Positions 17,902 through 27,345 of a stretch of DNA of 64,000 nt are shown here, piece by piece. The stretch spans positions 434,001 to 498,000 of the forward strand of contig NZ_LGKG01000001.1 of the NCBI RefSeq assembly GCF_001294335.1, in the 5' to 3' direction. Origin of the DNA: Streptomyces chattanoogensis. Its GTDB lineage: Bacteria > Actinomycetota > Actinomycetes > Streptomycetales > Streptomycetaceae. A program made the position numbers and the translations under genes. Position 1 is the first letter of the stretch, and each line of letters begins with the position of its first letter. A model generated the notes under the pieces. That model saw only the letters and a list, made by a program, of their open reading frames with translations. It had not been told where the DNA came from and did no database searches.

Positions 17902-18126
17902 TTGAAGCGCGACATCCACCCGGAGTACGTCGAGACCCAGGTCAGCTGCACCTGTGGCGCGTCGTTCACCACCCGCAGCACCGTTGCCGGCGGCAGCATC
18001 CGCGCCGACATCTGCTCCGAGTGCCACCCGTTCTACACGGGCAAGCAGAAGATCATGGACACCGGCGGCCGCGTGGCCCGCTTCGAGGCCCGCTTCGGCA
18101 AGTCCGCCGCAGCCGCCAAGAAGTAG
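17902..18126 (+). CDS. rpmE: 50S ribosomal protein L31, zinc-binding type
   Basis: Large-subunit ribosomal protein of 74 residues. The four zinc ligands of the C+ type are present: C16 and C18 (CTC) and C38 and C41 (CSEC). The start is TTG at 17902, supported by AGGAG at the right distance and by the universal N terminus MKRDIHP. A paralogue without cysteines is often found under zinc-responsive control elsewhere in actinomycete genomes, but none is seen here. Confidence 0.97.
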   Translation: MKRDIHPEYVETQVSCTCGASFTTRSTVAGGSIRADICSECHPFYTGKQKIMDTGGRVARFEARFGKSAAAAKK

Positions 18127-18264
18127 CGACCCGCAAGGCGCCGGTTCGCGGTCGCCCCTGGATGGGGGTGACCGGACCGGCGTCTTTGTCGTCCGGCCCC
18201 CCGCCGTCCGGCCCGGGGTCCGGGGCCCGTCCCCGGTAGTCACAGCCAGTAGAGGAACCCCACG

Positions 18265-19344
<1,080 letters not shown>

Positions 19345-19397
19345 AGCAGCACCGAGCAAACCCGCAAGACCTGTACGTACCGGCTGGAGGACTCCCC

Positions 19398-20243
19398 GTG
19401 AACCTGCTGCTCGCAGAGGTGGCCCAGGCCACCCAGCGGCTGGCCGACGCCGGCGTGCCCTCACCGCGGTTCGACGCCGAGGAGCTCGCCGCACATGTGC
19501 ACGGCGTCAAGCGGAGCCAGCTGCACACGGTCCCCGACGCGGACTTCGACGCCCGCTACTGGGAGGCCGTCGCCCGCCGCGAGGCCCGCGAGCCGCTGCA
19601 GCACATCACCGGCCGCGCCTTCTTCCGCTACCTCGAACTCACCGTCGGGCCAGGGGTGTTCGTACCCCGTCCGGAGACCGAGTCGGTGGTCGGCTGGGCG
19701 ATAGACGCCGTACGGGCCATGGACGTCGTCGAGCCGCTGATCGTCGACCTGTGCACGGGCTCCGGGGCCATCGCCCTGGCCCTCGCCCAGGAGGTGCCGC
19801 GTTCGCGGGTGCACGCCGTGGAGCTGTCCGAGGAGGCCCTGCGCTACGCCCGGAAGAACGTCGAGGGGTCCCGGGTCCAGCTCCACCAGGGCGATGCGCT
19901 CACCGCGCTGCCCGAGCTGGACGGACAGGTCGACCTGGTGGTCTCCAACCCGCCGTACATCCCGCTGACCGAGTGGGAGTACGTCGCGCCCGAGGCCCGC
20001 GACCACGACCCCGAGCTCGCGCTGTTCTCCGGCGAGGACGGGCTCGACACCATCCGCGGCATCGAGCGGACCGCACACCGTCTGCTGCGGCCCGGCGGCG
20101 TGGTCGTCGTCGAGCACGCCGACACCCAGGGCGGTCAGGTGCCGTGGATCTTCACCGAGGAGAAGGGGTGGGCGGATGCGGCCGACCATCCCGATCTCAA
20201 CAACCGGCCCCGTTTCGCCACCGCGCGCCGGGCGACGCCATGA
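19398..20243 (+). CDS. prmC: Release factor glutamine methyltransferase
   Basis: SAM-dependent N5-glutamine methyltransferase (281 residues) that modifies the GGQ glutamine of release factors, which fits its position directly after prfA. The N-terminal helical domain leads into the SAM loop DLCTGSGAIA (117-126) and the catalytic NPPY motif (184-187). GTG 19398 has GGAGG seven bases upstream; the in-frame extension upstream overlaps the end of prfA and is unlike the family. Its stop overlaps the ATG of a 33-codon frame leading to the next gene. Confidence 0.96.
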   Translation: MNLLLAEVAQATQRLADAGVPSPRFDAEELAAHVHGVKRSQLHTVPDADFDARYWEAVARREAREPLQHITGRAFFRYLELTVGPGVFVPRPETESVVGWAIDAVRAMDVVEPLIVDLCTGSGAIALALAQEVPRSRVHAVELSEEALRYARKNVEGSRVQLHQGDALTALPELDGQVDLVVSNPPYIPLTEWEYVAPEARDHDPELALFSGEDGLDTIRGIERTAHRLLRPGGVVVVEHADTQGGQVPWIFTEEKGWADAADHPDLNNRPRFATARRATP

Positions 20244-20341
20244 CGCGTACCGCCCAGGCGCCCGATGCGGCCGGTGTACCCGACGCATCCGCCGTATCCG
20301 CCGCATGTGAAGTATTCGTTCCGCACGAGGAGGTCTCGTAA
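20240..20341 (+). CDS. Possible 33-residue translational-coupling frame
   Basis: ATG 20240 overlaps the prmC stop (ATGA) and the frame ends in TAA immediately before the ATG of the next gene, so the stop and start are adjacent. The peptide (beginning MTRTAQAPDAAG) is Ala/Val/Pro-rich and resembles nothing I know. It may only carry ribosomes from prmC to the next gene, or be chance. The GGAGG for the next gene lies inside it. Confidence 0.25.
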   Translation: MTRTAQAPDAAGVPDASAVSAACEVFVPHEEVS

Positions 20342-20989
20342 ATGGCACGGCGCTACGACTGCAACGACGCGACCGACCGCGCGACCGGTCTGCGGGAGGC
20401 CGCCTCGGCCGTCCGCCGCGGCGAGCTGGTCGTGCTGCCGACCGACACCGTCTACGGGGTCGGTGCGGACGCCTTCAGTGCCGAGGCCGTCGGGGATCTG
20501 CTGGAGGCCAAGGGCCGCGGCCGCGGGATGCCCTCGCCGGTCCTGGTCGGCTCGCCCAACACCCTGCACGGCCTGGTCACCGACTTCTCCGAGCAGGCCT
20601 GGGAGCTGGTCGACGCCTTCTGGCCCGGCGCGCTCACCCTCGTCGCCAAGCACCAGCCGTCGCTGACCTGGGACCTGGGCGAGACCCGCGGCACGGTCGC
20701 GGTGCGGATGCCGCTGCACCCCGTCGCGATCGAGCTGCTCACCGAATTCGGCCCGATGGCCGTCTCCAGCGCCAATCTCACCGGTCACCCGTCGCCGCAG
20801 GACTGCGACGCCGCCCAGGAGATGCTGGGGGACTCGGTCTCCGTCTACCTCGACGGCGGCCCCACCCCCGCCGCCGTACCGTCCTCCATCGTCGATGTCA
20901 CCGGCAAGATCCCGGTGCTGCTGCGCGAGGGCGCGATCAGCGCGGACGAGCTGCGCAAGGTGGTACCCGAGCTCGAGGTGGCCAATTGA
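20342..20989 (+). CDS. L-threonylcarbamoyladenylate synthase (Sua5/YwlC/YrdC family)
   Basis: Makes threonylcarbamoyl-AMP from threonine, bicarbonate and ATP, the first step of t6A modification of ANN-decoding tRNAs. The product has 215 residues, essentially only the YrdC domain with the basic cleft. Characteristic segments are LPTDTVYGVGADA (about 33-45), KGRGRGMPSPVLV, FWPGALTLV, TVAVRMP and SSANLTGHPSP. The C-terminal Sua5 extension is absent. It lies in a translation-related operon after prmC, and its last base overlaps the next gene (TGATG). Confidence 0.94.
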   Translation: MARRYDCNDATDRATGLREAASAVRRGELVVLPTDTVYGVGADAFSAEAVGDLLEAKGRGRGMPSPVLVGSPNTLHGLVTDFSEQAWELVDAFWPGALTLVAKHQPSLTWDLGETRGTVAVRMPLHPVAIELLTEFGPMAVSSANLTGHPSPQDCDAAQEMLGDSVSVYLDGGPTPAAVPSSIVDVTGKIPVLLREGAISADELRKVVPELEVAN

Positions 20990-21663
20990 TGGCGCCCCTG
21001 GGGCGTGGCATAGCGGGACCCGGCGACGACCTCCTTCTCCCCCCGCAGCGCCCTTTCCGGATCCTGCACGTCAGCACCGGCAACGTCTGCCGCTCGCCGA
21101 TCACCGAGCGGCTCCACCGGCGTGCGCTGGAGCTGCGGCTCGGCGCGCAGCGCAGCGGCGGGCTGCTGGTGGAGAGCGCGGGCACCTGGGGGCACGAAGG
21201 CGCTCCCATGGAGGCGCACGCCGCCACCGTGTGCAGCGACTACGGCGCGGACCCGGCCGGCTTCATCGGCCGTGAGCTGCTCGACGAGCACGTCATCCGC
21301 GCCGACCTGGTGCTCACCGCGACCCGTGACCACCGCGCCCAGGTCATCTCCATGGGCCATTCGGCGGGACTGCGGACCTTCACGCTCAAGGAGTTCAACC
21401 GCCTGGTGCGGGCCATAGACCCGGCCACGCTGCCGGACCCGGACCCGGACCTGCCGGACGGCGGGCTGGTCGAGCGGGCCCGTGCACTGGTGGGCGCGGC
21501 CGCCGCGCTGCGCGGCTGGCTGCTGGCGCCCAACCCGGAGTCCGACGAGGTCTACGACCCCTACGGCGCGCCCATCACCTTCTTCCGCTCCATCGGGGAC
21601 GAGATCAACCAGGCGCTGGACCCGGTCGTCACGGCGCTCACGGGGGTCCCGGCGCGCGCCTAG
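20989..21663 (+). CDS. Low-molecular-weight phosphotyrosine phosphatase-like protein with Ser at the catalytic position
   Basis: The 224-residue product has the LMW-PTP fold signature near its start, but the P-loop reads HVSTGNVCRSP instead of the family VCxGNxCRSP: the nucleophilic cysteine is serine (S29, codon AGC at 21073-21075). The second loop Cys, the Arg and the Asp-Pro motif near the C terminus (YDPYG) are retained. It is therefore probably not a normal Cys-dependent phosphatase; it may bind phosphotyrosine or another phosphate without hydrolysis. It overlaps the preceding gene by one base (TGATG) and would be translated from the same mRNA. Confidence 0.88.
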   Translation: MAPLGRGIAGPGDDLLLPPQRPFRILHVSTGNVCRSPITERLHRRALELRLGAQRSGGLLVESAGTWGHEGAPMEAHAATVCSDYGADPAGFIGRELLDEHVIRADLVLTATRDHRAQVISMGHSAGLRTFTLKEFNRLVRAIDPATLPDPDPDLPDGGLVERARALVGAAAALRGWLLAPNPESDEVYDPYGAPITFFRSIGDEINQALDPVVTALTGVPARA

Positions 21664-21829
21664 CGGCACCGGGGGCGCACCAGCACTCCCCGGCCTCCGG
21701 CCGCAACCACCAACGGCTCCTGCCCCGGCCGGCCCCGCCGCGGGGTGCCCCGTTGCCCGCACGCCGCGCCCGATCGCCCCTCCGCGCCTACATTGGACTT
21801 ACGTCCCCGTACGAGGCCCGGAGCCAGCG

Positions 21830-23167
21830 ATGTCCACCACCGCGTCAGCCCGCAGCCAGCACAAGGCCGCCGAGGAGCGGGCACGGGCCGCCGCCCGCGA
21901 CGGCGCCGCCCGCCCGGCCGGTGCCCCGGACTTCGACGCGCTGCTGCGCCAGGACCCGGAGATCGCCGGGGTGCTGCTGGGGGAGAGCGCCCGACAGGCC
22001 GACGGCCTCCAGCTGATCGCCGCGGAGAACTTCACCTCGCCCGCGGTGCTCGCCGTCCTCGGCTCCCCGCTCGGCAACAAATACGCCGAGGGATATCCCG
22101 GCGCCCGGCACCACGGCGGTTGCGAAATCGTCGACCTCGCCGAGCGGATCGCCGTGGAGCGCGCCACGGCCCTGTTCGGCGCCGAACACGCCAACGTCCA
22201 GCCCCACAGCGGGTCTTCGGCCGTGCTGGCCGCCTACGCCGCCCTGCTGCGCCCGGGAGACACCGTCCTGGCCATGTCCCTCCCGCACGGCGGCCATCTC
22301 ACCCACGGATCGCCCGCCAACTTCTCCGGCCGCTGGTTCGACTTCGTCGGCTACGGCGTCGACGAGGAGACCGGGCGGCTCGACTACGACGCGATCCTGG
22401 CGCTGGCCCGCACCCACCGCCCCAGGGCGATCGTGTGCGGCTCGATCTCGTATCCCCGGCACATCGACTATGCGGCGTTCCGGGAGATCGCGGACGAGGT
22501 CGGCGCCTATGTGATCGCGGATGTGGCCCACCCCATGGGGCTGATCGCCGGGGGCGCGGCGCCCAGCCCGGTCCCGTACGCGCATGTGGTGTGCGGCACC
22601 ACCCACAAGGTGCTGCGCGGGCCGCGCGGCGGGATGGTGCTGTGCGGTGCGGAGCTGGCCGAGCGGATCGACCGGGCGGTGTTCCCCTTCACCCAGGGGG
22701 GCGCCCAGATGAACGCGGTCGCCGCCAAGGCCGTCGCCTTCGCGGAGGCCGCCGCGCCCGCCTTCGGCGCGTACGCCCATCAGGTCGTCGCCAACGCCCG
22801 GCGGCTCGCGCGGGCGCTGGCGGAGCAGGGGCTGACGGTCTCCACCGGCGGGACCGACACGCATCTGATCACCGCCGACACCACACCGCTCGCGGTGGAT
22901 GCGCGTACCGCCCGGGGGCGGCTGGCGGCCGCCGGGATCGTGCTGGACACCTGCGCGCTGCCGTGCGCCGCGGTGCCGGACACGCGCACGGCCCTGCGGA
23001 ACGGCCTGCGGCTGGGCACCGCCGCGGTGACGACGCAGGGGATGGGCGAGCCGGAGATGCACCGGATCGCCGAGCTGATCGCCGCGGCGCTGCGGGAGGA
23101 CGGTACGGCGCGCGCGGAGACGCGGGCACTGGTCCACCGCTTCCCGCCGTACCCCGATCGCGGCTGA
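21830..23167 (+). CDS. glyA: Serine hydroxymethyltransferase family protein (divergent glyA paralogue)
   Basis: PLP enzyme of fold type I, 445 residues, closest to SHMT, which interconverts serine and glycine with tetrahydrofolate. Family motifs are clear: AENFTSPAVL, NKYAEGYPG, QPHSGS, GGHLTHGSP, ADVAHPMGL and the PLP lysine K260 in THKVLRGPRGG. The tyrosine pair after the substrate loop (RYYGG in typical SHMT) is replaced by histidines (H94, H95), and the 45-residue N terminus is Ala/Arg-rich. Streptomyces usually carry another, canonical glyA, so this copy may have a different substrate. ATG 21830 fits the shortest N terminus with a weak GGAG upstream. Confidence 0.85.
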   Translation: MSTTASARSQHKAAEERARAAARDGAARPAGAPDFDALLRQDPEIAGVLLGESARQADGLQLIAAENFTSPAVLAVLGSPLGNKYAEGYPGARHHGGCEIVDLAERIAVERATALFGAEHANVQPHSGSSAVLAAYAALLRPGDTVLAMSLPHGGHLTHGSPANFSGRWFDFVGYGVDEETGRLDYDAILALARTHRPRAIVCGSISYPRHIDYAAFREIADEVGAYVIADVAHPMGLIAGGAAPSPVPYAHVVCGTTHKVLRGPRGGMVLCGAELAERIDRAVFPFTQGGAQMNAVAAKAVAFAEAAAPAFGAYAHQVVANARRLARALAEQGLTVSTGGTDTHLITADTTPLAVDARTARGRLAAAGIVLDTCALPCAAVPDTRTALRNGLRLGTAAVTTQGMGEPEMHRIAELIAAALREDGTARAETRALVHRFPPYPDRG

Positions 23168-23271
23168 TCACGGGCGGACGGCGCCGTCCGGGGCCGCCGG
23201 GGACGCGGCGGGAACCGTCCGGCGGGCGGGTGCGTCTTTACCTGTATTCACGGCCAGGGGGCGGACACGCA

Positions 23272-23277
23272 TAGGGT
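23272..23277 (+). promoter_or_regulatory. Putative -10 box upstream of the GlcNAc-1-P transferase gene
   Basis: TAGGGT matches TANNNT in a sequence 40 bases before the GTG start. The -35 region is poor. Confidence 0.3.
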
Positions 23278-23316
23278 GTGGGGCTGTGATGGCCAGCTAT
23301 ACCTCTGGGGCAGCCC

Positions 23317-24630
23317 GTGCGTGAATACCTGCTGACGCTGTGCGTCACGGCCGCGGTGACCTACCTGCTGACCGGGCCGGTGCGGAAATTCGCGATCGCG
23401 GCCGGTGCGATGCCGGAGATCCGCGCGCGTGACGTACACCGCGAGCCGACACCGCGGCTCGGCGGTATCGCGATGTTCGGCGGGCTGTGCGCGGGTCTCC
23501 TGGTCGCCTCGCATCTGACGAACCTCAAGTCCCTCTTCGCCAGCTCCAACGAGCCGCAGGCCCTGCTGTCGGGTGCCGCGCTGATCTGGGTGCTCGGGGT
23601 GCTGGACGACAAATGGGGCGTGGACGCCCTGGTCAAGCTCGGCGGCCAGATGATCGCCGCGGGGGTGATGGTCCTCCAGGGCCTGACCATCCTGTGGATT
23701 CCGGTCCCCGGTGTGGGCACGGTCTCGCTGACGCCGATGCAGGGCACACTGCTGACCGTCGCGCTGGTCGTCGTCACCATCAACGCCGTCAATTTCGTCG
23801 ACGGCCTGGACGGCCTGGCCTCCGGCATGGTGTGCATCGCCGCCGCGGCGTTCTTCATGTACGCGTACCGGATGTGGTTCGGCTACGGCATCGAGGCGGC
23901 CGCGCCGGCCACGCTGTTCTCGGTCGTGCTGATGGGGATGTGCCTGGGCTTCCTGCCGCACAACATGCACCCGGCGCGGATCTTCATGGGCGACTCGGGC
24001 TCGATGCTGATCGGCCTGGTGATGGCCGCCGGGGCGGTCTCGGTGACCGGTCAGGTCGACCCGGACCTGCTGGGCGAGAAGACCGGCGGTGTGCGGGAGG
24101 CCACCCACGCGATGGTGCCGGTCTACATCCCGCTCCTGCTGCCGCTGACGGTCATCGCGGTGCCGGTCGCCGACCTGATCCTGGCCATCGTGCGACGTAC
24201 CTGGAAGGGCCAGTCGCCGTTCGCCGCCGACCGCGGTCATCTGCACCACCGGCTGCTGGAAATCGGCCATTCGCACAGCCGCGCGGTGCTGATCATGTAC
24301 TTCTGGTCGGCGCTGATCGCCTTCGGCGCGGTGGCGTACTCGGTGAACAACGCGAGCATGTGGATCGTGCTGGGCATCGTGCTGCTGAGCGCGGTGGGTC
24401 TGGTGCTGCTTCTGCTGCCGCGCTTCACACCGCGGGCGCCGCGCTGGGCGGAGTGGGCGGTTCCGCCGCGTTACCGCCGCAGTCGGCGCGAGTCGGTCGC
24501 GGCGGCCGGCGAGCCCTCCGCCGACGCCGAGGAGCAGCCCGAGCCCGTCCCGGCCGGCATCCACGGGGCCACCGCGATCGGCGACCGGTCACGCTTCGTG
24601 GATCGCCGTAAGGCGGGAAGTAACCGCTGA
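23317..24630 (+). CDS. Undecaprenyl-phosphate GlcNAc-1-phosphate transferase (WecA/Rfe type)
   Basis: Polytopic membrane enzyme of 437 residues that transfers an amino-sugar-1-phosphate from a UDP-sugar to undecaprenyl phosphate, starting a cell-wall polymer. The polyprenyl-phosphate transferase motifs are present: the first loop PTPRLGGIAMF, the Mg-binding LDDKWG, NAVNFVDGLDGLA, FMGDSGSM, and the His motif HLHHRLLEIGHS. Ten or so membrane segments are followed by a charged cytoplasmic tail from about residue 385. The GTG start immediately precedes the first membrane helix. It lies ahead of the atp operon, as is common in actinobacteria. Confidence 0.93.
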   Translation: MREYLLTLCVTAAVTYLLTGPVRKFAIAAGAMPEIRARDVHREPTPRLGGIAMFGGLCAGLLVASHLTNLKSLFASSNEPQALLSGAALIWVLGVLDDKWGVDALVKLGGQMIAAGVMVLQGLTILWIPVPGVGTVSLTPMQGTLLTVALVVVTINAVNFVDGLDGLASGMVCIAAAAFFMYAYRMWFGYGIEAAAPATLFSVVLMGMCLGFLPHNMHPARIFMGDSGSMLIGLVMAAGAVSVTGQVDPDLLGEKTGGVREATHAMVPVYIPLLLPLTVIAVPVADLILAIVRRTWKGQSPFAADRGHLHHRLLEIGHSHSRAVLIMYFWSALIAFGAVAYSVNNASMWIVLGIVLLSAVGLVLLLLPRFTPRAPRWAEWAVPPRYRRSRRESVAAAGEPSADAEEQPEPVPAGIHGATAIGDRSRFVDRRKAGSNR

Positions 24631-24654
24631 AACGGTGACCGTGTCGCCCTGATG

Positions 24655-24682
24655 GGGGTCAAAAATCGCCATGGTTGACCCC
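24655..24682. other. Inverted repeat between the transferase gene and atpI
   Basis: GGGGTCAA (24655-24662) and TTGACCCC (24675-24682) are perfect inverted copies separated by 12 bases, 25 bases after the transferase stop. They may be a terminator or an operator ahead of the atp promoter region. Confidence 0.45.
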
Positions 24683-24870
24683 ATACCAGACATTTACCGG
24701 GCTGTCAGTGCACCAACGCGCACGTTCACGCTCAGGTGTGACAGGGTCCACACGAACCAGGTAAAGACCTCATCAAATAGTTTGTGATACCGTTCACGAA
24801 ACCCGGCGACACAGCCGAAGGACCGTAGTGCGACGGCCCTTTGGCATCAGGTTCTGCCTCAGGCCGGGTC

Positions 24871-24876
24871 TACGCT
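24871..24876 (+). promoter_or_regulatory. Putative -10 box of the atp operon promoter
   Basis: TACGCT (TANNNT) lies 43 bases before the atpI ATG, leaving room for a short leader with a GGAG ribosome site. The -35 sequence is weak. An AT-rich patch at 24770-24800 could contain an alternative promoter. Confidence 0.35.
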
Positions 24877-24919
24877 CGTCCTTGACGACATCACCCCCAC
24901 CCCTTGCCGGAGCGCCGCC

Positions 24920-25357
24920 ATGCAGTCGAATGACGCCCGACTACTCCTTTCCGCCGTTGTGCCCACGCTCGCCCTCGGTGCTGTCGCCGTTGCCGTGAGC
25001 GCGGTGGCCGCGGGCGGGAAGGCAGTGATCGGCGCCGTCGTCGGCACCGTGCTGACGGTGCTCGTGATGGGCGTGGGGCTCGCCGTCCTGCAGCAGACCG
25101 CCAAGAAGCTTCCGCAGCTGTTCCAGATGATGGGCCTGCTGCTGTACACCGTGCAGATCCTGCTCGTCGCGGTCTTCGTGATCGCGTTCAAGGGCACAAC
25201 GCTCTTCGACACCAAGGCGTTTGCGCTCACCCTGCTCGGCGCCACCCTCGTATGGATCGCGGCCCAGACCCGCGGTCATATGAAGGAGAAGATTCTGTAC
25301 GTGAATCCCGACTCCGCGGAATCGAAGAACGCGGAGACGGCGGGGTCGCCGACGTGA
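24920..25357 (+). CDS. atpI: ATP synthase protein I
   Basis: Small membrane protein (145 residues) encoded at the head of atp operons; AtpI is thought to help assemble the c ring and may take part in Mg transport. Four hydrophobic segments can be drawn (about 8-29, 33-54, 70-90 and 97-115), with a hydrophilic tail. It starts at ATG 24920 after GGAG. Sequence conservation in this family is low, so the assignment rests mostly on topology, length and position before atpB. Confidence 0.88.
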   Translation: MQSNDARLLLSAVVPTLALGAVAVAVSAVAAGGKAVIGAVVGTVLTVLVMGVGLAVLQQTAKKLPQLFQMMGLLLYTVQILLVAVFVIAFKGTTLFDTKAFALTLLGATLVWIAAQTRGHMKEKILYVNPDSAESKNAETAGSPT

Positions 25358-25621
25358 GACGTAGGGCCGGGATAAATGCCCTCATGCGGGCCTGCTATCG
25401 TCCGGTGCCAACTGCGGCACAGAGGGCGCAGGCGGCTGAGCTCCCAGACTCCATACGAGGCGACGGGCAGTTCTCGCGGCCGATGCCTGTGATCCGGCCC
25501 GGCCCAGCGCCGGCCAGCCGCCCCCTTATCCGTAAGACCAGTCCAGTGCCGCTCCGTGGCTCAACGCCGCGCCGACACAACGAGGTTGCCGTACCCATGC
25601 GCCACGCTGAAGGAGCCCGCG

Positions 25622-26434
25622 GTGAGTGCTGAAACGATGCTCGCCTTCGACGCGAATTGCCACCTCTTTATTCCGGGGTGTGGCTTCGAGTCCCCGGGCC
25701 TTCATTCGTTCGTCTTCGAGCCGCTCTTCACCGTCGGTGGCTTCGAGTTCAACAAGCCGATGCTGCTCGCCCTGCTGAGCACGGTCGTGGTCGTGTGGTT
25801 CTTCTGGGCCGCATTCGGCAGGGCCAAGGTGGTCCCCGGCAAGCTGCAGATGATCGGCGAAGCGGGATACGACTTCGTGCGCCGCGGGCTCGTCTATGAC
25901 GCGCTCGGCAAGAAGGAGGGCGACAAGTACGTCCCCTTCATGGTGTCGCTGTTCTTCTTCGTGTGGATCATGAACATCTGGTCGATCGTTCCGGTCGCCG
26001 CGTTCCCGGTCACCTCGATCATCGCCTTCCCGCTCGGGCTCGCGCTGATCGTCTACATCCTCTGGATGTCGCTGACCTTCAAGAAGCACGGATTCGTCGG
26101 CGCTCTGAAGAACCTCTCCGGCTACGACAAGTCGCTCGGCTGGGTCCTCCCGCTGATCATGGTGCTCGAGCTGCTCCAGCACCTGCTGATCCGCCCCTTC
26201 ACCCACGCGGTCCGGCTCTTCGCGAACATGTTCGCGGGCCACATGCTGATCCTGATGTTCACCATCGCCAGCTGGTACCTGCTGAACGGCATCGGCATCG
26301 TCTACGCGAGCGCGTCGTTCGTGATGACCATCGTGATGACCGCCTTCGAGCTCTTCATCCAGGCCGTCCAGGCGTACGTCTTCGTGCTCCTGGCCTGCAA
26401 CTACGTCCAGGGCGCGCTCGCCGAGAACCACTGA
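25622..26434 (+). CDS. atpB: ATP synthase F0 subunit a
   Basis: Integral stator subunit a (270 residues) forming the proton half-channels against the c ring. The essential arginine is R198 in THAVRLFANMFAGH, and five to six membrane helices are evident. GTG 25622 has AAGGAG six bases upstream, and the residues before the first helix (DANCHLFIPGCGF) are as in other actinobacteria. A gap of 264 bases separates it from atpI, so an extra internal promoter is possible, though none is clear. Confidence 0.97.
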   Translation: MSAETMLAFDANCHLFIPGCGFESPGLHSFVFEPLFTVGGFEFNKPMLLALLSTVVVVWFFWAAFGRAKVVPGKLQMIGEAGYDFVRRGLVYDALGKKEGDKYVPFMVSLFFFVWIMNIWSIVPVAAFPVTSIIAFPLGLALIVYILWMSLTFKKHGFVGALKNLSGYDKSLGWVLPLIMVLELLQHLLIRPFTHAVRLFANMFAGHMLILMFTIASWYLLNGIGIVYASASFVMTIVMTAFELFIQAVQAYVFVLLACNYVQGALAENH

Positions 26435-26511
26435 GCACCCCGGCTCCCGCAAACCACCAGTCGTCCGGTGGCCAACCCCCACCGGTCCTTGAAAGAGAAG
26501 GAAGAACCGGC

Positions 26512-26751
26512 ATGTCCGCTCTCCAGACCCTCGCCGCCGAAGGCCTCCACGGCAACATCGCCTCCGTTGGTTACGGCCTCGCGGCCATCGGCCCCGGCGT
26601 CGGCGTCGGCATCATCTTCGGTAACGGCACCCAGGCCCTCGCCCGTCAGCCCGAGGCGGCCGGCCTGATCCGTACCAACCAGATCATGGGTTTCGCCTTC
26701 TGTGAGGCGCTCGCCCTCATCGGCATCGTCATGGGTTACGCGTACGCGTAA
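26512..26751 (+). CDS. atpE: ATP synthase F0 subunit c
   Basis: Proteolipid subunit of 79 residues forming the rotor ring: two helices, the first with the glycine pattern GPGVGVGIIFG, a polar loop ARQPE, and the proton-carrying glutamate E65 in the second helix (FCEALALIG). ATG 26512 is preceded by AGAAGGAAG. This is the most conserved small subunit of the operon, so the call is secure despite its length. Confidence 0.98.
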   Translation: MSALQTLAAEGLHGNIASVGYGLAAIGPGVGVGIIFGNGTQALARQPEAAGLIRTNQIMGFAFCEALALIGIVMGYAYA

Positions 26752-26793
26752 GCGGAACGCCCGACGACGCCCAATTAGACGGAAGGCATTGTT

Positions 26794-27345
26794 GTGACCC
26801 TGGTCAACATGGCGGCGGAGGTTCCTGAGAACCCCCTGTTCCCGCCGATTCCAGAGCTGGTCATCGGCCTGGTCGCCTTCTTCATCGTCTTCGGCATCCT
26901 GGCCAAGAAGCTCCTCCCGAACATCAACAATGTTCTGGACGAGCGCCGGCGCCAGATCGAAGGCCGTATGGAGGAGGCCGAGGCACTCCAGGCCGAGGCG
27001 CAGCAGGTGCTCGCGGACTACCGGGCACAGCTGGCCGACGCCCGCCACGAGGCCGCGCGACTGCGCCAGGAGGCGCAGGAGCAGGGCGCGACGCTCATCG
27101 CCGAGATGCGCGCCGAGGGCCAGCGGCAGCGTGAGGAGATCATCGCCGCCGGTCACGCCCAGATCGCGGCGGACCGCAAGGCGGCCGCGCAGTCGCTGCG
27201 CCAGGACGTGGGCAAGCTCGCCACCGACCTGGCCGGCAAGCTCGTCGGCGAGTCCCTCGAGGACCACGCCCGGCAGAGCCGGACCATCGACCGCTTCCTC
27301 GACGAGCTCGAGGCCGGTGCGACGAAGGCTGAGGCCGGCCGATGA
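26794..27345 (+). CDS. atpF: ATP synthase F0 subunit b
   Basis: Peripheral stalk subunit of 183 residues: one membrane helix (about 21-41) followed by a long Glu/Ala/Arg-rich coiled coil that binds delta and F1. GTG 26794 has GGAAGG upstream. Its stop overlaps the start of atpH in the arrangement ATGA, so translation is coupled. Confidence 0.96.
   Translation: MTLVNMAAEVPENPLFPPIPELVIGLVAFFIVFGILAKKLLPNINNVLDERRRQIEGRMEEAEALQAEAQQVLADYRAQLADARHEAARLRQEAQEQGATLIAEMRAEGQRQREEIIAAGHAQIAADRKAAAQSLRQDVGKLATDLAGKLVGESLEDHARQSRTIDRFLDELEAGATKAEAGR

Noticed and set aside
24655..24919. Riboswitch upstream of the atp operon
   Set aside because: Only one simple inverted repeat is present; no conserved riboswitch core could be recognised.
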